NCBI RefSeq assembly: GCF_001642475.1
Contig: NW_019174051.1
Coordinates: forward strand, 33,116-97,115
Length of the DNA: 64,000 bases
Direction of reading: 5' to 3'
Source of the DNA: Fonsecaea monophora
Taxonomy: Eukaryota > Ascomycota > Eurotiomycetes > Chaetothyriales > Herpotrichiellaceae
Shown here: one piece after another, positions 21,569-33,268 of the stretch
How the letters are laid out: each line of letters starts with the position of its first letter
Position numbering within the stretch: position 1 is the first letter of the stretch
Notes under the pieces: model-generated
Database searches by the model: none
Told to the model about the DNA's origin: nothing
What the model saw: the letters and a program-made list of their open reading frames with translations, nothing else
Program-made: the position numbers and the translations under genes

Positions 21569-24105
21569 ATGCTTTCGACGTCTACTCTCCACGCCTTGTG
21601 CGTGCTTGCACTCACGGTGGCAGTGGAGTCTCAGTCCGGCACACCATCATCTACCGCCACGGCAACCCTTGACGAGCCATGTGCTCAAGTGAGCGCACTT
21701 TCAAGCCAGTATATGGCGGCGCATCCCACAGGTAAAGCCCTCTATCTTCAGAACGCGACACATGGCTTTTGCAATAACTGACAGCATTGAAAGCGGTTTC
21801 TTTCCCCATGCCTCCAGGTTTGTTGAGACGTCCCATCTGGCTATTCCTACTCGTGTCTGATGGCTGGGAATAGATGTGGCCTATGCGTGTTCACAATCCG
21901 TTCCGTTGGTGAAAGAGGATACACTTGCTGTCCTCACGGGCCTGAAGGCTTTGGTACAGTGGCAAAGTACGCTGGGCTGGCTCAAGGATCCACCAGCAGA
22001 CTGGCCCTTCCCTCCTGTCGACCTGGTGGCAGGACTGGAGGATCTCACCAACAAGGTGCAAGACGGGACCATGACGCGAGAAATCGATTTTGAAACCCAA
22101 CTAGTCGATTTGATCACTTCAGTGCGCGATGGGCACTTGACCTATGTGCCAGATGCCTACTCGGTCTTCCAGTATGGCATCCAGGACCTACCCCTCTATT
22201 CCATGTCGACCGATGGCAAACAGCTGCCAGAAATCTACGCGGCCGCGGACGTGATAGCCCAATCCCTGGGCGGAGCAGGAGGATGGACGCCTTCTCCCAT
22301 TGTCAAGATCAACGGGACTGAGGTGGTTTCCTGGCTGAGTGAACAGGCTTTCAACGGCACCTTGACGCATCAGGACTTGGACGCCTTGTACAACCGTCTC
22401 TTCGTCACCATCTTCGCTCCAGGAACCTCGAATGGTGAGTTCAGCGCCCCATCGCTCAGTCGATATTCGGGCTCGTCGATTGCGGTCGAGTTCAAGAATG
22501 GGACCCAAGCAACCTTCGCCATCGTCGCAGCTAGCAACCAGGACTTTACCAACGTGGTCGACGGCAAGAGTTTCTACCAGGCTTTCTGTGATCCCACCGT
22601 CAAGGCCAAGGCAACAGCGAGCTCGTCTTCGGCCTCTCCCGCCGAGCCTACCGAGACGACGGTACCCGATCCTTCTTCCCTGTACCCGTTGTACCCTTCA
22701 GCCGTGGCCATCAATGACGACGGCACGCTCTCCGGCTACTTCTTGGATCATGAACCAGGCGTGGCTGTTTTGGCCATCCACGAAATATCCGAGGCCGCCC
22801 AGGTGTCGACGCAGCAGACTCTAGCCAATTTCTTACAACAATGCCGGGATGCCAACAAGACCCATCTCATCATTGATGTCAGCCAGAACCCCGGTGGCAC
22901 TATTCTCGTGGCCTATGACATCTTCAAGCAACTCTTCCCAACTCTTCAGCCTTATTTGGGCGCTCAAATGCGGGCGCACGATCAGGTATGCCATGAAATA
23001 TTCCACCGTGGTGAAGTGGCTGTGTTTTTCTAACTTTCTGCGTAACTTGCAGGCCAACGTCCTCGGAGAATACTATACTCCTCTAGTTGAACAGGCCGAA
23101 GAGCAGGATGCCGTTGCCAACATCACCGACCCGGTACTCCTTGCAGGTATATTCTCTCCGTTCGATGCCACGTCGGTGCTCAACGATAGTGGTCAAGCCT
23201 TTGCATCCTGGGACGAATATTTCGGACCGGTCCAGGTGCACGGTGACAAGTTCACGCAGCAGTCCCAGATCAACATTTCCAATGCCGACTACGATGAAAG
23301 CAGTGCCGGCATTGTTGTATCTGGCTACGCCAACAACTCGCATGTTGCGCCTCAGCCTTTCCTCTCGGAGAACATGGTCGTCTTCACGGACGGGTTTTGC
23401 GCCTCGTCGTGCACGATCCTGATGCACCTGCTGAAATATCAAGCCAAGGTCAAGTCAATTGTGGCCGGGGGTCGCCCACAGACCGGGCCGATGCAGGCGA
23501 TCGGCGGCGTCAAGGGGTGCCAAGTTCTACCTCTGGACGCCCTCGTCCCAGCAATCCAGTCGTTTTACGAGAGTGCCTCGCCGGACGAGATCAAAGCGGC
23601 CAACCAGACGGCGCTCAAAGACCTGGCCGACCAGGCCGCCACGCTGTCGCTCCGGCAGTTTCCCGGGGGCGCGGTCCAGTTCAACCTCCTCAACGCCATC
23701 GCGCAGTACGACGAGTCGCAGACGCCGCTGCAGTTTGTCTACGAAGCAGCCGACTGCCGACTCTTTTACCAGGCCGCGCACGTGACAAACGTCACGGCCA
23801 TGTGGAACACGGTGGCCGAGCAGGCCTTTGGCCTGAACGGGCAGGAAAAGTACTCGCTGTGCGTGGCCGGCAGCACGAACCACCCGACCAGCCTGAGCGG
23901 CAACCAGACCTTGTACCAGGGCGGCGAGATTGCCAATGTCACCGGGTACAACCCGAGCGAGGACGCCGCGCAGGGCAGCGGCAGCGGCGACGGCTCGTCG
24001 GATAATGGTTCCGGGTCGCTGAGGTTTGCCTCAACGGGCATGACCAGCTTGATCTTGGGGGTTGGGTTGGCCGTGCTGGCCTCGTCGACCGATTTGATCT
24101 TTTAG
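21569..24105 (+). CDS. secreted S41-family peptidase-like protein with GPI signal
   Basis: Exons 21569..21731, 21874..22985 and 23053..24105 (introns 142 and 67 nt) give 775 aa. The start MLSTSTLHALCVLALTVAVES is a signal peptide. Exon 2 contains the fungal S41/CPAF-like N-terminal region: YACSQSVPL, LGWLKDPPADWPFPPVDL, FETQLVDLITSVRDGHLTYV. The tail-specific-protease core follows with HLIIDVSQNPGGTILVAYD and, near residue 540, VVFTDGFCASSCTILMHLL, where the Ser in CASSC is in the position of the catalytic nucleophile. The C-terminus is a Ser/Gly-rich spacer, then a hydrophobic tail (TSLILGVGLAVLASS) ending the protein, a GPI-anchor signal. Many potential N-glycosylation sites (NGT, NVT, NQT) fit a wall- or membrane-anchored exoprotein. 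Full catalytic competence cannot be confirmed. Confidence 0.88.
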
Positions 24106-24470
24106 CCAAGAGGTGACGTTAGTTGCGGACGAGTTTGAAGCTGAGGGTTCATCGTTTATCATTTTGTGTTTTGCATTGAGCATTCAGCATTGAGCATCGA
24201 GAGTTGAAAGGGGGGATTTTTCTTTTTCCTTTTTTTTTTTTCCAGTTGTCGCAAATGTCTTAACACATATGATGTGCATATTCAAGTATCTATAACTATA
24301 CATATATCTACTTTGTGTCTATAGACTAGGTTTTGACGAGACGAGACGAGAAAAGATGATTTTATCACGGCGGTACTGAGTAGCCTTTTGTGAGATTGAG
24401 ATTCTTCAGATTCTACAGATTCAAGTTCATGTCGTATGTACCTGCCTACTGTTACTGCTACTGCTACATA

Positions 24471-24492
24471 CCTACCTACCTACCTACCTACC
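24471..24492. repeat. (CCTA)n microsatellite
   Basis: About five and a half CCTA units in tandem. Similar ACCTACC runs occur near 8,218 and 46,660. Confidence 0.85.
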
Positions 24493-24870
24493 TTCCTGTC
24501 TACATGGCTGGGTACCCAGGTGCCAACGGATATCATCACTTGTAATGGCGTACAAGGCACAAACAAGATACAAGGACAGGACGCCTGGGCAGCAAGCCCA
24601 TTAGGTATGCGAGGGCAGGACAAGACCAGGATACGCGCCGGTCCTATACGTGGTGTCCATGTACATATGATGTACGTGTAATGTAGGCTTTGTCATCGCC
24701 CATCAGACCACCTACACATACTGACAAAGTATGTACATCCACATGATATACCTGTGGGTGCCTGGCAGAATATACGCTTACATAGCTCGTACATTAATTA
24801 CATAGATTCTCGCAAGGGGTGGTTGGGATAGCCTCGCGCGAGACAACCGAGACAACCCGAACCAAAAGGC

Positions 24871-24892
24871 TTGCCTCTCGCGCGAGAGGCAA
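24871..24892. repeat. 22-bp perfect palindrome with CTCGCGCGAG core
   Basis: The left half TTGCCTCTCGC is followed by its exact reverse complement with no spacer. A second CTCGCGCGAG palindrome lies 40 bp upstream, at 24832..24841. Both are about 255-315 bp before the start codon of the Zn2Cys6 gene. Confidence 0.75.
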
Positions 24893-25146
24893 AAGCTTAC
24901 ACACCACTCCATCTTCCGATTCAACTTCGATAGTATAGTATAGTATAATTAATAATTATACTTCAGCATGGCTTTCAGCCTCTCACATTACCTCCACACC
25001 TCCATACAAACCAAGTACACATTGGCTCGATCTCGACGGTAACTTGTCTCAAAATCCATTCACCAAAGCTTAGCTTGCCTTGCCTTGCCTTCTTGTATCG
25101 AAAAACACTCCTGTCATATAGATAAAGCAAGGGATACAAACCCCCA

Positions 25147-26241
25147 ATGGCATCGTCGCCGACCACAACAGACACCAGCAGACGCTCCAGCTTGGCTTGT
25201 CATCAATGCCGCCTCAAAAGACAAAAGGTGGACATGTCCCCCCCTTCCGCCTTTCCCTGTGGATTCCTCCCCATGTCGTTGTCGGTGTTTTGGAATGTCT
25301 GTTTGACTGACTCTTGTCTTCTTCCAGTGTGACGGCAACAGGTAAGGACACCCACAATCCAAGAATAGATCACAGGACACCTGTTCGGAGGGGTCTCTTG
25401 ATGGTGCCCCTTTTGAGCCTGTCCCAGAAATCACTAACAAGCAAACCTGAAAAGGTCGGGATGTTCGCAATGTGCTGCCCTCCGAATCTTTTGCACCTTT
25501 CCCTACGCAAAGAAAAGGTATGTCAGTTCATGAGGCACGTCTCTTTCAATCACGGATTCCTTCACGAGTCATCAGCTGAGCAGGTGTCGTTGTTCCTCAG
25601 TCTGGAGAGTATTGATAGAATGACTGTGCCACCAAAGTCTTCACATGCTGACAACCTTCTTCTGTAGAGGTCCGGTAAAGGGATACATCGACGTCCTAGA
25701 AGGCCGCCTGTACGAGCTCGAGTCGGCCCTGCTCCAGGCTCTGCCCTTGGTATCCGACGACCAGCTCAACCAAGTCACGGCCTCGATCCCGCCCATCCCC
25801 AATCGCCGGCATTTTAGAAATCGTTTTAGCCAGCAGAGTAGCAGCGACTTCACCACGCCGCCCCCTTTCGAGGTTGTGTTCCACCAACCTCAACAAGAAA
25901 GCCACCCTCGACATCATCAGCAGCCTTCATCTCGGATGATCTTGCCCGCAGGCAGTGACCTGTCTTCCAGTCCCGTCTGGAGTAACTCGGAATACCTAAG
26001 ACAGGTCATGTGCGATTCGCCGCATCACCAGCAGCAACACCATCAGCACCACCTACCTCCTCTGGAGCTGGCACCTTTCCATCAAGATCCGTGGCTATCA
26101 CTACCGGCGCTGAAGGTCGCTGGAGATTCGATCGCGCACCACCAGGACCAGTCTCCCGTCATCTCTGCACAGAGTCAAGGGTTTGACGGTCAAGGAGGGC
26201 GAGGAGGAAACGCCCAGTTCGACTTCTTGCCCGACTTCTGA
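25147..26241 (+). CDS. short Zn(II)2Cys6 DNA-binding protein
   Basis: Exons 25147..25227, 25328..25341 (14 nt), 25455..25517 and 25668..26241 close in frame to give 243 aa. Splicing assembles the zinc cluster from three exons: CHQCRLKRQK + CDGN + RSGCSQCAALRIFC, i.e. C-x2-C-x6-C-x6-C-x2-C-x6-C, a correct Zn(II)2Cys6 spacing, followed by TFPYAKKRGPVKGYIDVLE and a leucine-containing dimerisation helix (GRLYELESALLQAL). The remaining 160 residues are low-complexity, His/Gln/Pro-rich (HHQQQHHQHHLPPLE) with a possible acidic end. There is no fungal_trans middle homology domain. Comparable short forms include regulators of secondary metabolism, but nothing nearby suggests a pathway. The target is unknown. 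Confidence 0.85.
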
Positions 26242-27522
26242 CCTGAAATAGCAGCACGAAAGAGGGACAGCTAAAATCTCCATCCCATAAGGGGTCTCAT
26301 GATCGGAAAGTAAAGAGAATGATGATGGGTACAGAGGGCTGGAACCATCGATCCTTCTCTCTGTCGTTCTTTCTTTCGGTTAAGCAATGAACCAGAAACA
26401 CTAGACTCACCGACTCAGGCCCGAAAGTGCAGACACAAAAATCCCTCCTGTCTTGTGTGTTGCAGAGCAATGACAATATGGCCATGACTGTTCCGAACTC
26501 GGAGCCAACTTGATCCTTGTCCATGCATCAAAGCCAACTAGCGAGAAATTCGAGAGCGAATCTGTATGGTGGGCTGGATTGTTTGAAGAATGAGTTTGCT
26601 CACATGAACCTCGCGAGGCTCAAACATATCGCAAAACAGGGGCCTAGCTGGGTACAAAAGAGGAACATGACTGGCCACAAGCAACGGGGGACATCAGGAA
26701 AACTCGACTCACTCCACCTATTCTTGCCCTCACTTCGGTCTGCTCAATTAGCAGTGTACAAGAAGATAGACGCCGTTCAAGGGCAAGGGGCCGAACTTCA
26801 GGATCCCGATCCCTGAATGGGTGGATGAACGTCGTGCTTGCTGGCTGGATCGATCGATAATGCGTGCGGTCCACTGCGCGGCTATCTCAGGACAACATCT
26901 CCTAGATCTCCTCGGTCCTTTGGCCCATTGGATGAATCATGGCTTGGGCTTCTTCATCTTTCACACGGGTCAATCCCACACTTCACGAAGCTTTCTTTCG
27001 ATAGTGTTTGGTCTTAGCGAGCTTGTCCGTGTTCACACCTTTCGTCTGCTCTCTTTATGCTGTTCTTCTTCAGGATATCAGCGTGAACTCATCCATTTCC
27101 CGCACAAGAGACGAGAGACGAACGCTAGTCCAAGGGAGCAACCCAATCGCAACTTAGGAATAGTTTCCGTAAAGATGGTGAGCACTTGGGACCGCCTGAA
27201 ATATCCCAACTCGGTTATGGGCTTCCTCCTTTATTATTGGGCAGGTCAAATCGATGCCCTCGCAAGCGCGCCCACGGGTTTCTTGGTCCGGGGTCACCAT
27301 GCGAGGGTCTCAGCACCAGCCTGACCCAATGGTGGAATAGACCTCCATAGCTCTTACTCTGACTCAGCAATCGGCGGATCAAATGATGCCACAGTGCGTG
27401 TAGCGGGCCAATCCGCTTCTCGCCAGGTCCCGAACATCGTCTGGAGCGGAGAAGGCGAACTTCACCCTGGACTTCCTCCATTCCTCAATCTTGTGCAATA
27501 GGATATTCATCGGACTTGAAGA
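26242..27522. other. intergenic, no gene recognised
   Basis: 1.3 kb with one open frame of 167 codons (about 26,821..27,324, plus) whose composition and lack of motifs argue against coding. I see no repeats or RNA genes. Confidence 0.45.
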
Positions 27523-29115
27523 ATGGACATGACATCTCCTGGAAGTGAGTCGACAGACGAGAACAAAACCCTCGGGTCGGATTTCCTGTGGGTTGGTTCA
27601 GGCAGTGGTATCAGCGATTCAGCTAGCCATATTTACGAGAGAACGGTACGGAGCCATGTCCAACGTTGGCCGAAGACGCGCACTGGTCCAACAACGCTGC
27701 GTAGCGGCCCTCCAATCAACAGAAAACGAAAAGTCGCTCCAAGGGTTCAGACGATCCAGTCTCTGTCGCTGAAGCCGAGGGCCAAAACCCACGGTTCGCC
27801 ACCAAGTGCACGTTGCTTCTCTCAATTTACCGCGGCGCCCATGACGCCAACATCTAGTCTGGAAAGTCCATTCGAGTCAAAGGATCTAGAATTCGCGGAG
27901 ATGAAGAACGTGAGCGCGACCGAAGTTGATTCCCCGGCTGCGGGAGAGTCCGGGGATCACTGTCCACTCAAATGCGATGCACCTGTCCCGGAAAAGGGAG
28001 ATTCGGACGAAGTTGAAAGTGCCATTGTCCCAGTCTCATGGAGGGACACCCAACGGGGGGGCCAATCCTTTCAATCTCGCATTCAGCAGACTATGCGGCT
28101 TTGGCAGTCAATATCACCTGCTTTGTCCGCCACCCTCGACTCGGATAGACTGGAGAAAATGGTTCGAAGTCACCGCATGACCTTCTCCGCCGTCTGCTCA
28201 GTCAAGAAAGCTCTCACCACCCGAGAGTCTCAGGAGGAAGCACTGATGTTCGAGCGACTGATGAGGAAAGGTTGCAGAGCTTTGGAGGCGAAGAGAGTGA
28301 AGGAAGCTTTCTTGCTGTTTGATAAGGCCTTGTCATATCTCAAGCCGGTTCTGATCATGCAGAATCTTCGAGGAGAGCCGATGTTGCTGCGTCTCATTAC
28401 TCAATTCTCTGGACCGCTCTTTGTGCCCCTCTGGCTTCGGGTCTACCAATACATTATCGGGCTCGCAGAAGTGTTGATCAGTCCAGACAACCCCTTCGGA
28501 CAGAGTGCGCGTTCGTTTATCCGGTCTCCGGTGCCGATGATCGAGGCGTCAGAAATCGTTCTCCGCTGTATCCTCGACGTAGTGCAGACGCAGCTTGGAC
28601 CAATGCATCCAGACGCCCTGGATTGTCTTGAATACCTTGCCTGGTCTCTGTTCGACAGAGGCCTCGGACAAGAAGCTCTGGCCCGCTTCACCGAGCTGCT
28701 GCAAAGACAGGAAGCCGCTAGAGGAGCCACGTCTCCAGAGGTATGCCATGCCGTCCGCGGGCTTGCCGAGACGCATTTGCTACTTGGTGACCTCGATGTG
28801 GCCGAGCGTCTGTTTGACGAGGTCCTTGGTTGGCGATGCATGGGCCCAGAGAGGGAGAGCCTGCAGATGACCGCCATCAGGGCCAGGTGCTTGCTTTCTC
28901 TGTCTCTCCTGGCGCAGCGACGGCAGAGGCCATTTCGCGCACGGTGGCTGTTGCAGCAGGCGGCGGATACAGCGTCTTGGGGACACGGTGAAGGTGGCCA
29001 GAACACTGCAAATGTTTGCTTCGACGAGAACCTCCCGGACCTCGATCCACTGGACGAAATCAAAGAAGAGATCCAGAAGGTGCTGGACGCAGTGGAGTCG
29101 TGCTCGATCGATTGA
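27523..29115 (+). CDS. TPR-like hypothetical protein
   Basis: A single 530-aa exon starting MDMTSPGSESTDE. The N-terminal part FLWVGSGSG ... YERTVRSHVQRWPKTR resembles the short V-R-S-H-V motif that opens many fungal-specific putative regulators. A basic, Ser/Pro-rich disordered region follows to about residue 190. The C-terminal half is helical and contains degenerate tetratricopeptide repeats: CRALEAKRVKEAFLLFDKAL, DCLEYLAWSLFDRGLGQEAL, CHAVRGLAETHLLLGDLDVAERLF and CLLSLSLLAQRRQRPFRARWLL. TPR arrays mediate protein-protein contacts, and in fungi they also occur as repeat domains of NLR-type receptors, but no NTPase is present here. I cannot name a function. Codon use and absence of stops over 1.6 kb make it a real gene. 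Confidence 0.75.
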   Translation: MDMTSPGSESTDENKTLGSDFLWVGSGSGISDSASHIYERTVRSHVQRWPKTRTGPTTLRSGPPINRKRKVAPRVQTIQSLSLKPRAKTHGSPPSARCFSQFTAAPMTPTSSLESPFESKDLEFAEMKNVSATEVDSPAAGESGDHCPLKCDAPVPEKGDSDEVESAIVPVSWRDTQRGGQSFQSRIQQTMRLWQSISPALSATLDSDRLEKMVRSHRMTFSAVCSVKKALTTRESQEEALMFERLMRKGCRALEAKRVKEAFLLFDKALSYLKPVLIMQNLRGEPMLLRLITQFSGPLFVPLWLRVYQYIIGLAEVLISPDNPFGQSARSFIRSPVPMIEASEIVLRCILDVVQTQLGPMHPDALDCLEYLAWSLFDRGLGQEALARFTELLQRQEAARGATSPEVCHAVRGLAETHLLLGDLDVAERLFDEVLGWRCMGPERESLQMTAIRARCLLSLSLLAQRRQRPFRARWLLQQAADTASWGHGEGGQNTANVCFDENLPDLDPLDEIKEEIQKVLDAVESCSID

Positions 29116-30992
29116 TTGAGTGATTGACTTCTTTCTGTATGGGTCGAGGTCAACTCCTAGATGAACGGACAAGCTGAATGTCTCGGGCCCGCCAACATGG
29201 AACATGGGGCCTCGCAGAAGAGAGAGCCATCTGTCGCCTTTCCCAGCGTCTTTCATTTGTCCCAGTCCATGCAGAACCTTTTCTTCGGAGTCATTTGCCG
29301 GACCCGACTTGCGGGACGTCAACTGGCCAAGGGCGAGGGGGAGGATCGAGAGACAGGCTGTAGTGGCGTGAATCTAAAAGTTGACAGCTCCACGCATCAC
29401 CAGAGAACAGGGGTACTCAGAATGTCGGAGCAGGGCATTGTGAAAAGGATGCATCAGAATAACAGTCTGTGCTGATGTATCTTTGCCATATGGTTGGCTT
29501 TGTCGTGCAGTGCGAGAGTGCGCACCTCGCAACACCACAAAGTCTCCGACGCAGGTTGGCCAGGTACCGAAGATGCAGGCCAGGGTGCGGAAAGGAGGGC
29601 GAGAAGTCAAAGTTGCAGGCTGCATTATTGGGCAGATGGGGGTGTGTCTGTTGGCGAGACAGCCACGAGTCCACAGGTCCACGAGCCCACCACGGGTTGA
29701 CCGCTCAACGCTCAACGGCTTAACGGGAGGGGAGACAATGGAGACTTCCAGGGGCAACACAGGCGTTTGACACGCCCCAGGCACCGCCTGACAAGGCATG
29801 TTAAGGTCCAACCGGGCTCAACCTTGAGAGGACGCGGTGCGTCATAGCAGCAACTCTCTCGACTCTCTCTCGACTTTGTCCTCAGTTCTCGCCTCGTCTG
29901 GACCAGCAAGACTCCACGCCATCACTAAGACATACTCTATCACCCTCTCCTTTGTACAGAGTCCATCTCCATCACCTCCTCGCTGCCGCTCATCACTGCC
30001 TACCCTAGGCGCCACCACAACCAACAGAGTTTCCTCGTTCGCCTATCTTTCCCCAGCACAACTAGTCCCAGACTGTAGGGCGATGGCCTGGGACCAGATG
30101 GACAACGGGTCCCCTCCCCCTTTCTTTCACTGTGACTGATCCCCGAGATCCACAACGAAATGCTCGCGAGCTTCGACCCTCGTATGGCCCCATGTCGCAT
30201 GTCCCCCACGCTGAAGAACTCAGTTGATGTGATCAGCACAAAGAAGAAAATGCAGGATACCCTGTGGAAAGCGCCTTGAACCACTCATCAGAAGTGTAAG
30301 GACCACATGTCTGGTGCCAGCTCCTTTTACGTACGTCAAGCTGACGGTCTGAAAAAAGAGTCCGTACATCAGAAAGAAAACCTGTGAACAAGACATCAAG
30401 CTAGACTAGCTTCTTTACAAGGGATATCTGAGGTACAGAGTAATCTAGTAAACTGTTCCGTTATCTTCCTGCAGTTTGCACAAGTGCTCATTGCAGGGAT
30501 AGGGAGATCCTTCTGCACATGCCGTAGAGTCCTGCATGGTATCGAGGACACATTCACCGACAAAAGCACAACACTCATGGCCCCTCCAACCATATCGTCT
30601 GCCTCTTGGCTATCCCGTCTCAAAAGACTGGAAGAAAATCTTGTACAAATTGAATTTTGTTTAACCGCCCAGAAAAGTTTTGGTGTCCAGTGTCTTGCGA
30701 CCCACCGCCTGTCTCATTGTTCTCTCGCGCCGAAATTTCTTCTTTTTTGTATCCTGATGCACCATCCCCAACCATGTCCGGCCTTGGAATTGACCGACCT
30801 CAAAAGTAAATTCGTCCTTCAGAAATATTCGTCTCGAATCATAATCGTTCATGGTGTTGTTGTGAAGCCACCCAATCATTAAATCGTAATATAAAGTCTG
30901 GCAGAAATGAAAACAACAAAAGTTCAAAATAGTCTTAGCTGAGGCAGACATACACCAAGTACACATGATAGCTAGCTATTGACAAGCAGCCA
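29116..30992. other. convergent intergenic region, no gene recognised
   Basis: 1.9 kb between the 3' ends of the TPR gene and the CRIB gene, containing only short frames. Sequence around 29,850..30,050 is strongly pyrimidine-rich on the plus strand (CTCTCTCGACTCTCTCTCG), which could mark a transcript leader, but no coherent coding exon follows. Confidence 0.4.
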
Positions 30993-33268
30993 TCAGGTGG
31001 TGGCGTTGGTGGGGAATAGAGAATAGGAAACGCGAGTGTTGCGTCGGGGTCGAGAGGTTGCTGTGGTGGCACGTTTGCGGCCAACTTGGGCCTTTGACAG
31101 TTCGACTCCTGGCATCGACGACGTTCTCTCAGGGACGGGGATCTGAGACGCAGAGACGCCCCGGTCATGCTTGATTGTTGGAGATGTAGTGAACGGTCCA
31201 ACACATTCAAGGATTTGGGAATCCGCCGTCCTACTGCCCTGCGATCCCTCTCTTATCGTGTCCTGGCTCCCTTCTCTGAAGTGCTTCTCGAAGGAGGCGC
31301 CGAATTCTCCGAGATCAAGATTGAGGCTTTCAACCGAGTTTGCGAAACTAGCTAGATGGGCAATATCGGACAGAGTTGTGCTAGAATTTGATGACCGGTG
31401 CGTGCCAAAAATCGAGGCAATAATGCTTTCCTGAGAGCTCGACTTGCTCATCGTCGAGACAGGACTTCGCATGGGCCGGGTGCGAAAAGCGTCAGTCGAG
31501 GCAAAAGTATCCTGTGGTTGATGAAGATTGCTGGCAGCTGCTTCATCCAAGGAGACGATGGGCACTGGCTTCGGAGACTCTATTCCAAGCCCAAGGAGTG
31601 GAGATGATGGTTCCTGCTCCTGGTGGCGGCTAGGGCCACTCTCGTCGTGAGAGGGATAGTTTGGCATTTGCATTGTCAAAGGAGTCGAAGCTGAGGAAGA
31701 TGCTTCATCGAGAGTTGGCTGCTCCACCAACAAATAATTCTCCCGGGGTATGCTCAGAGCACTGGGTCGACTGGGGATTGTGGTTGAAGCGTTGTTCACA
31801 CCATCCTCTTGGAACTCTGCATGTTCCCACGAGTAATCAATGGCGTCCTCCCAATCCTCGATATCGATAGGCTTCATACCAACAGAGAATCGATTCTGGG
31901 TCTTGGGACTGGCGTCTCGCCCTGCGTCTTCCGAGTCAGTCATTTCTAGATTCGAGGTCCTACACGGCGAGGTGTAGCAAATAGCGTCAAAATGTATTTC
32001 ACCAGATGATTGACTTCGCCGCTTGCGCTGTTTCGTGGAAGGCGAGCCGAGGACGTCCACGACTGCTGGTTGGGGCAAGGGGTCAACTGGTTCTGAAGTA
32101 GCCTTCTCTTCGGTATTTTCTTCTTCAACCACCTCCATCAATGGTCTTGGAGGCGACGGCAATGGAGCAGTGCGAAGGGGGAGTGCAATGTCGTCCCTAG
32201 TTGAGACAGCGTGGACAACTTGGTCGTGTGGCAAGTGTGGGAGCGGCTTAGCCAAGGCTCTCGCATGACTGACAGGGCTCATGGCGGACAACCTCTTGGT
32301 TGTCTCCGAGGAGGGAGAGATATCAACAGCAGCAACGGACAGTCTCGTTGGCCGAGAGAAATTCTCCATCGAGCGAGACAGGCGAAAGTCCGAGGGACTA
32401 TATGGCGGCATGAAGTTGTCCTTTGGTGGTGGGCTTGGGCGCGTTGGGGTTGTTGGTAGATACGGAATAGCATTGGTAGTTGGCGAAGTTGGTTCGTCAA
32501 ATCCAACATGAATCTTCGATTCCTCGCCAGTCACGGGAAGGTCTGTGACAGGGATCCCTCGGATCTGGCTGATGGGCTGCTGGTCCGCCTGTACAGCATT
32601 GAATTCTGAGGTGAGGTCTGTTTTACTGACTGAGTCCAGGCTCTGGAATTGGGCTTGGTCTCCGTGAGTCAGATGTTGGAAAGCAAAGGGGCCCGAAATG
32701 CTCCGTTTCAACCCTAGATACTTGTTAGAGATTGGCATCAGATGATGGGGCCAGGCAATGGATTCTCACGTCTGGAGATCAGTGTGGGCTGACGTTGAAT
32801 GCCCTTTATAGGAGCCATCTCGGCAGCCCTTTCTTCGGGGATGGTGCTTGATCTATCTTCCATCTGGGAAGGCAAAAGGTTCAGCTTACTCCCTTGCCGT
32901 TTCAACATGCGAGTGCCCTTGTTCAGCAAGCTCTTCGCAGTACTTTCTTGACGCTCCATCGGTGGCAGTCCACCATCGATGTGACTCTGTCGGGAGGAAG
33001 GCCTTGAGGCAATTTCATTGGAAGAATCTGACATAGACCGAGTGTAGGCAGAAAACGATGAGGTGATTGTGTTCGTCCGCGACCTCACTCGAGGTTTAGG
33101 TGATAGGTCAGGATTCCCAGATTCGGCACTCGAGTACTCTTTGATTAACTCGGTCAAGGCATGGCCGGAAGGCTCATTATTGTCCACTGAGGCCCAGTCG
33201 CTGGTAGCGACGTGCAGCTTGTCGCTGCTTTGCTTGGAATGTCCCTGACTCCATGGGAAGCGACCCAT
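30993..33268 (-). CDS. CRIB (p21-Rho-binding) domain protein
   Basis: Exons 33268..32770 and 32713..30993 with a 56-nt intron give 739 aa. The intron sits just before the key motif; the join reads LISRRLKRSISGPFAFQHLTH, matching the CRIB consensus ISxPxxFxHxxH that binds GTP-loaded Cdc42/Rac. The position is near residue 172-183. Everything else is predicted disorder: Ser/Pro-rich with basic patches before the CRIB (KSLLNKGTRMLKRQGSKL, possibly membrane-binding) and Pro-rich tracts after it (TPTRPSPPPKDN, RTAPLPSPPRPL) that could bind SH3 domains. No kinase or GAP domain follows, so this is a Gic-like adaptor rather than a PAK kinase. A role in cell polarity is inferred from the CRIB alone. 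Confidence 0.85.

Larger units (their letters stand above)
24106..25146. other. intergenic region rich in simple repeats and palindromes
   Basis: No gene is apparent. It holds a T-rich 3' flank (11 T near 24,230), a CCTA microsatellite, AT-rich stretches (TAGTATAGTATAATTAATAATTATA near 24,930..24,960) and a pair of TCGCGCGA-centred palindromes upstream of the Zn2Cys6 gene. Confidence 0.6.
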
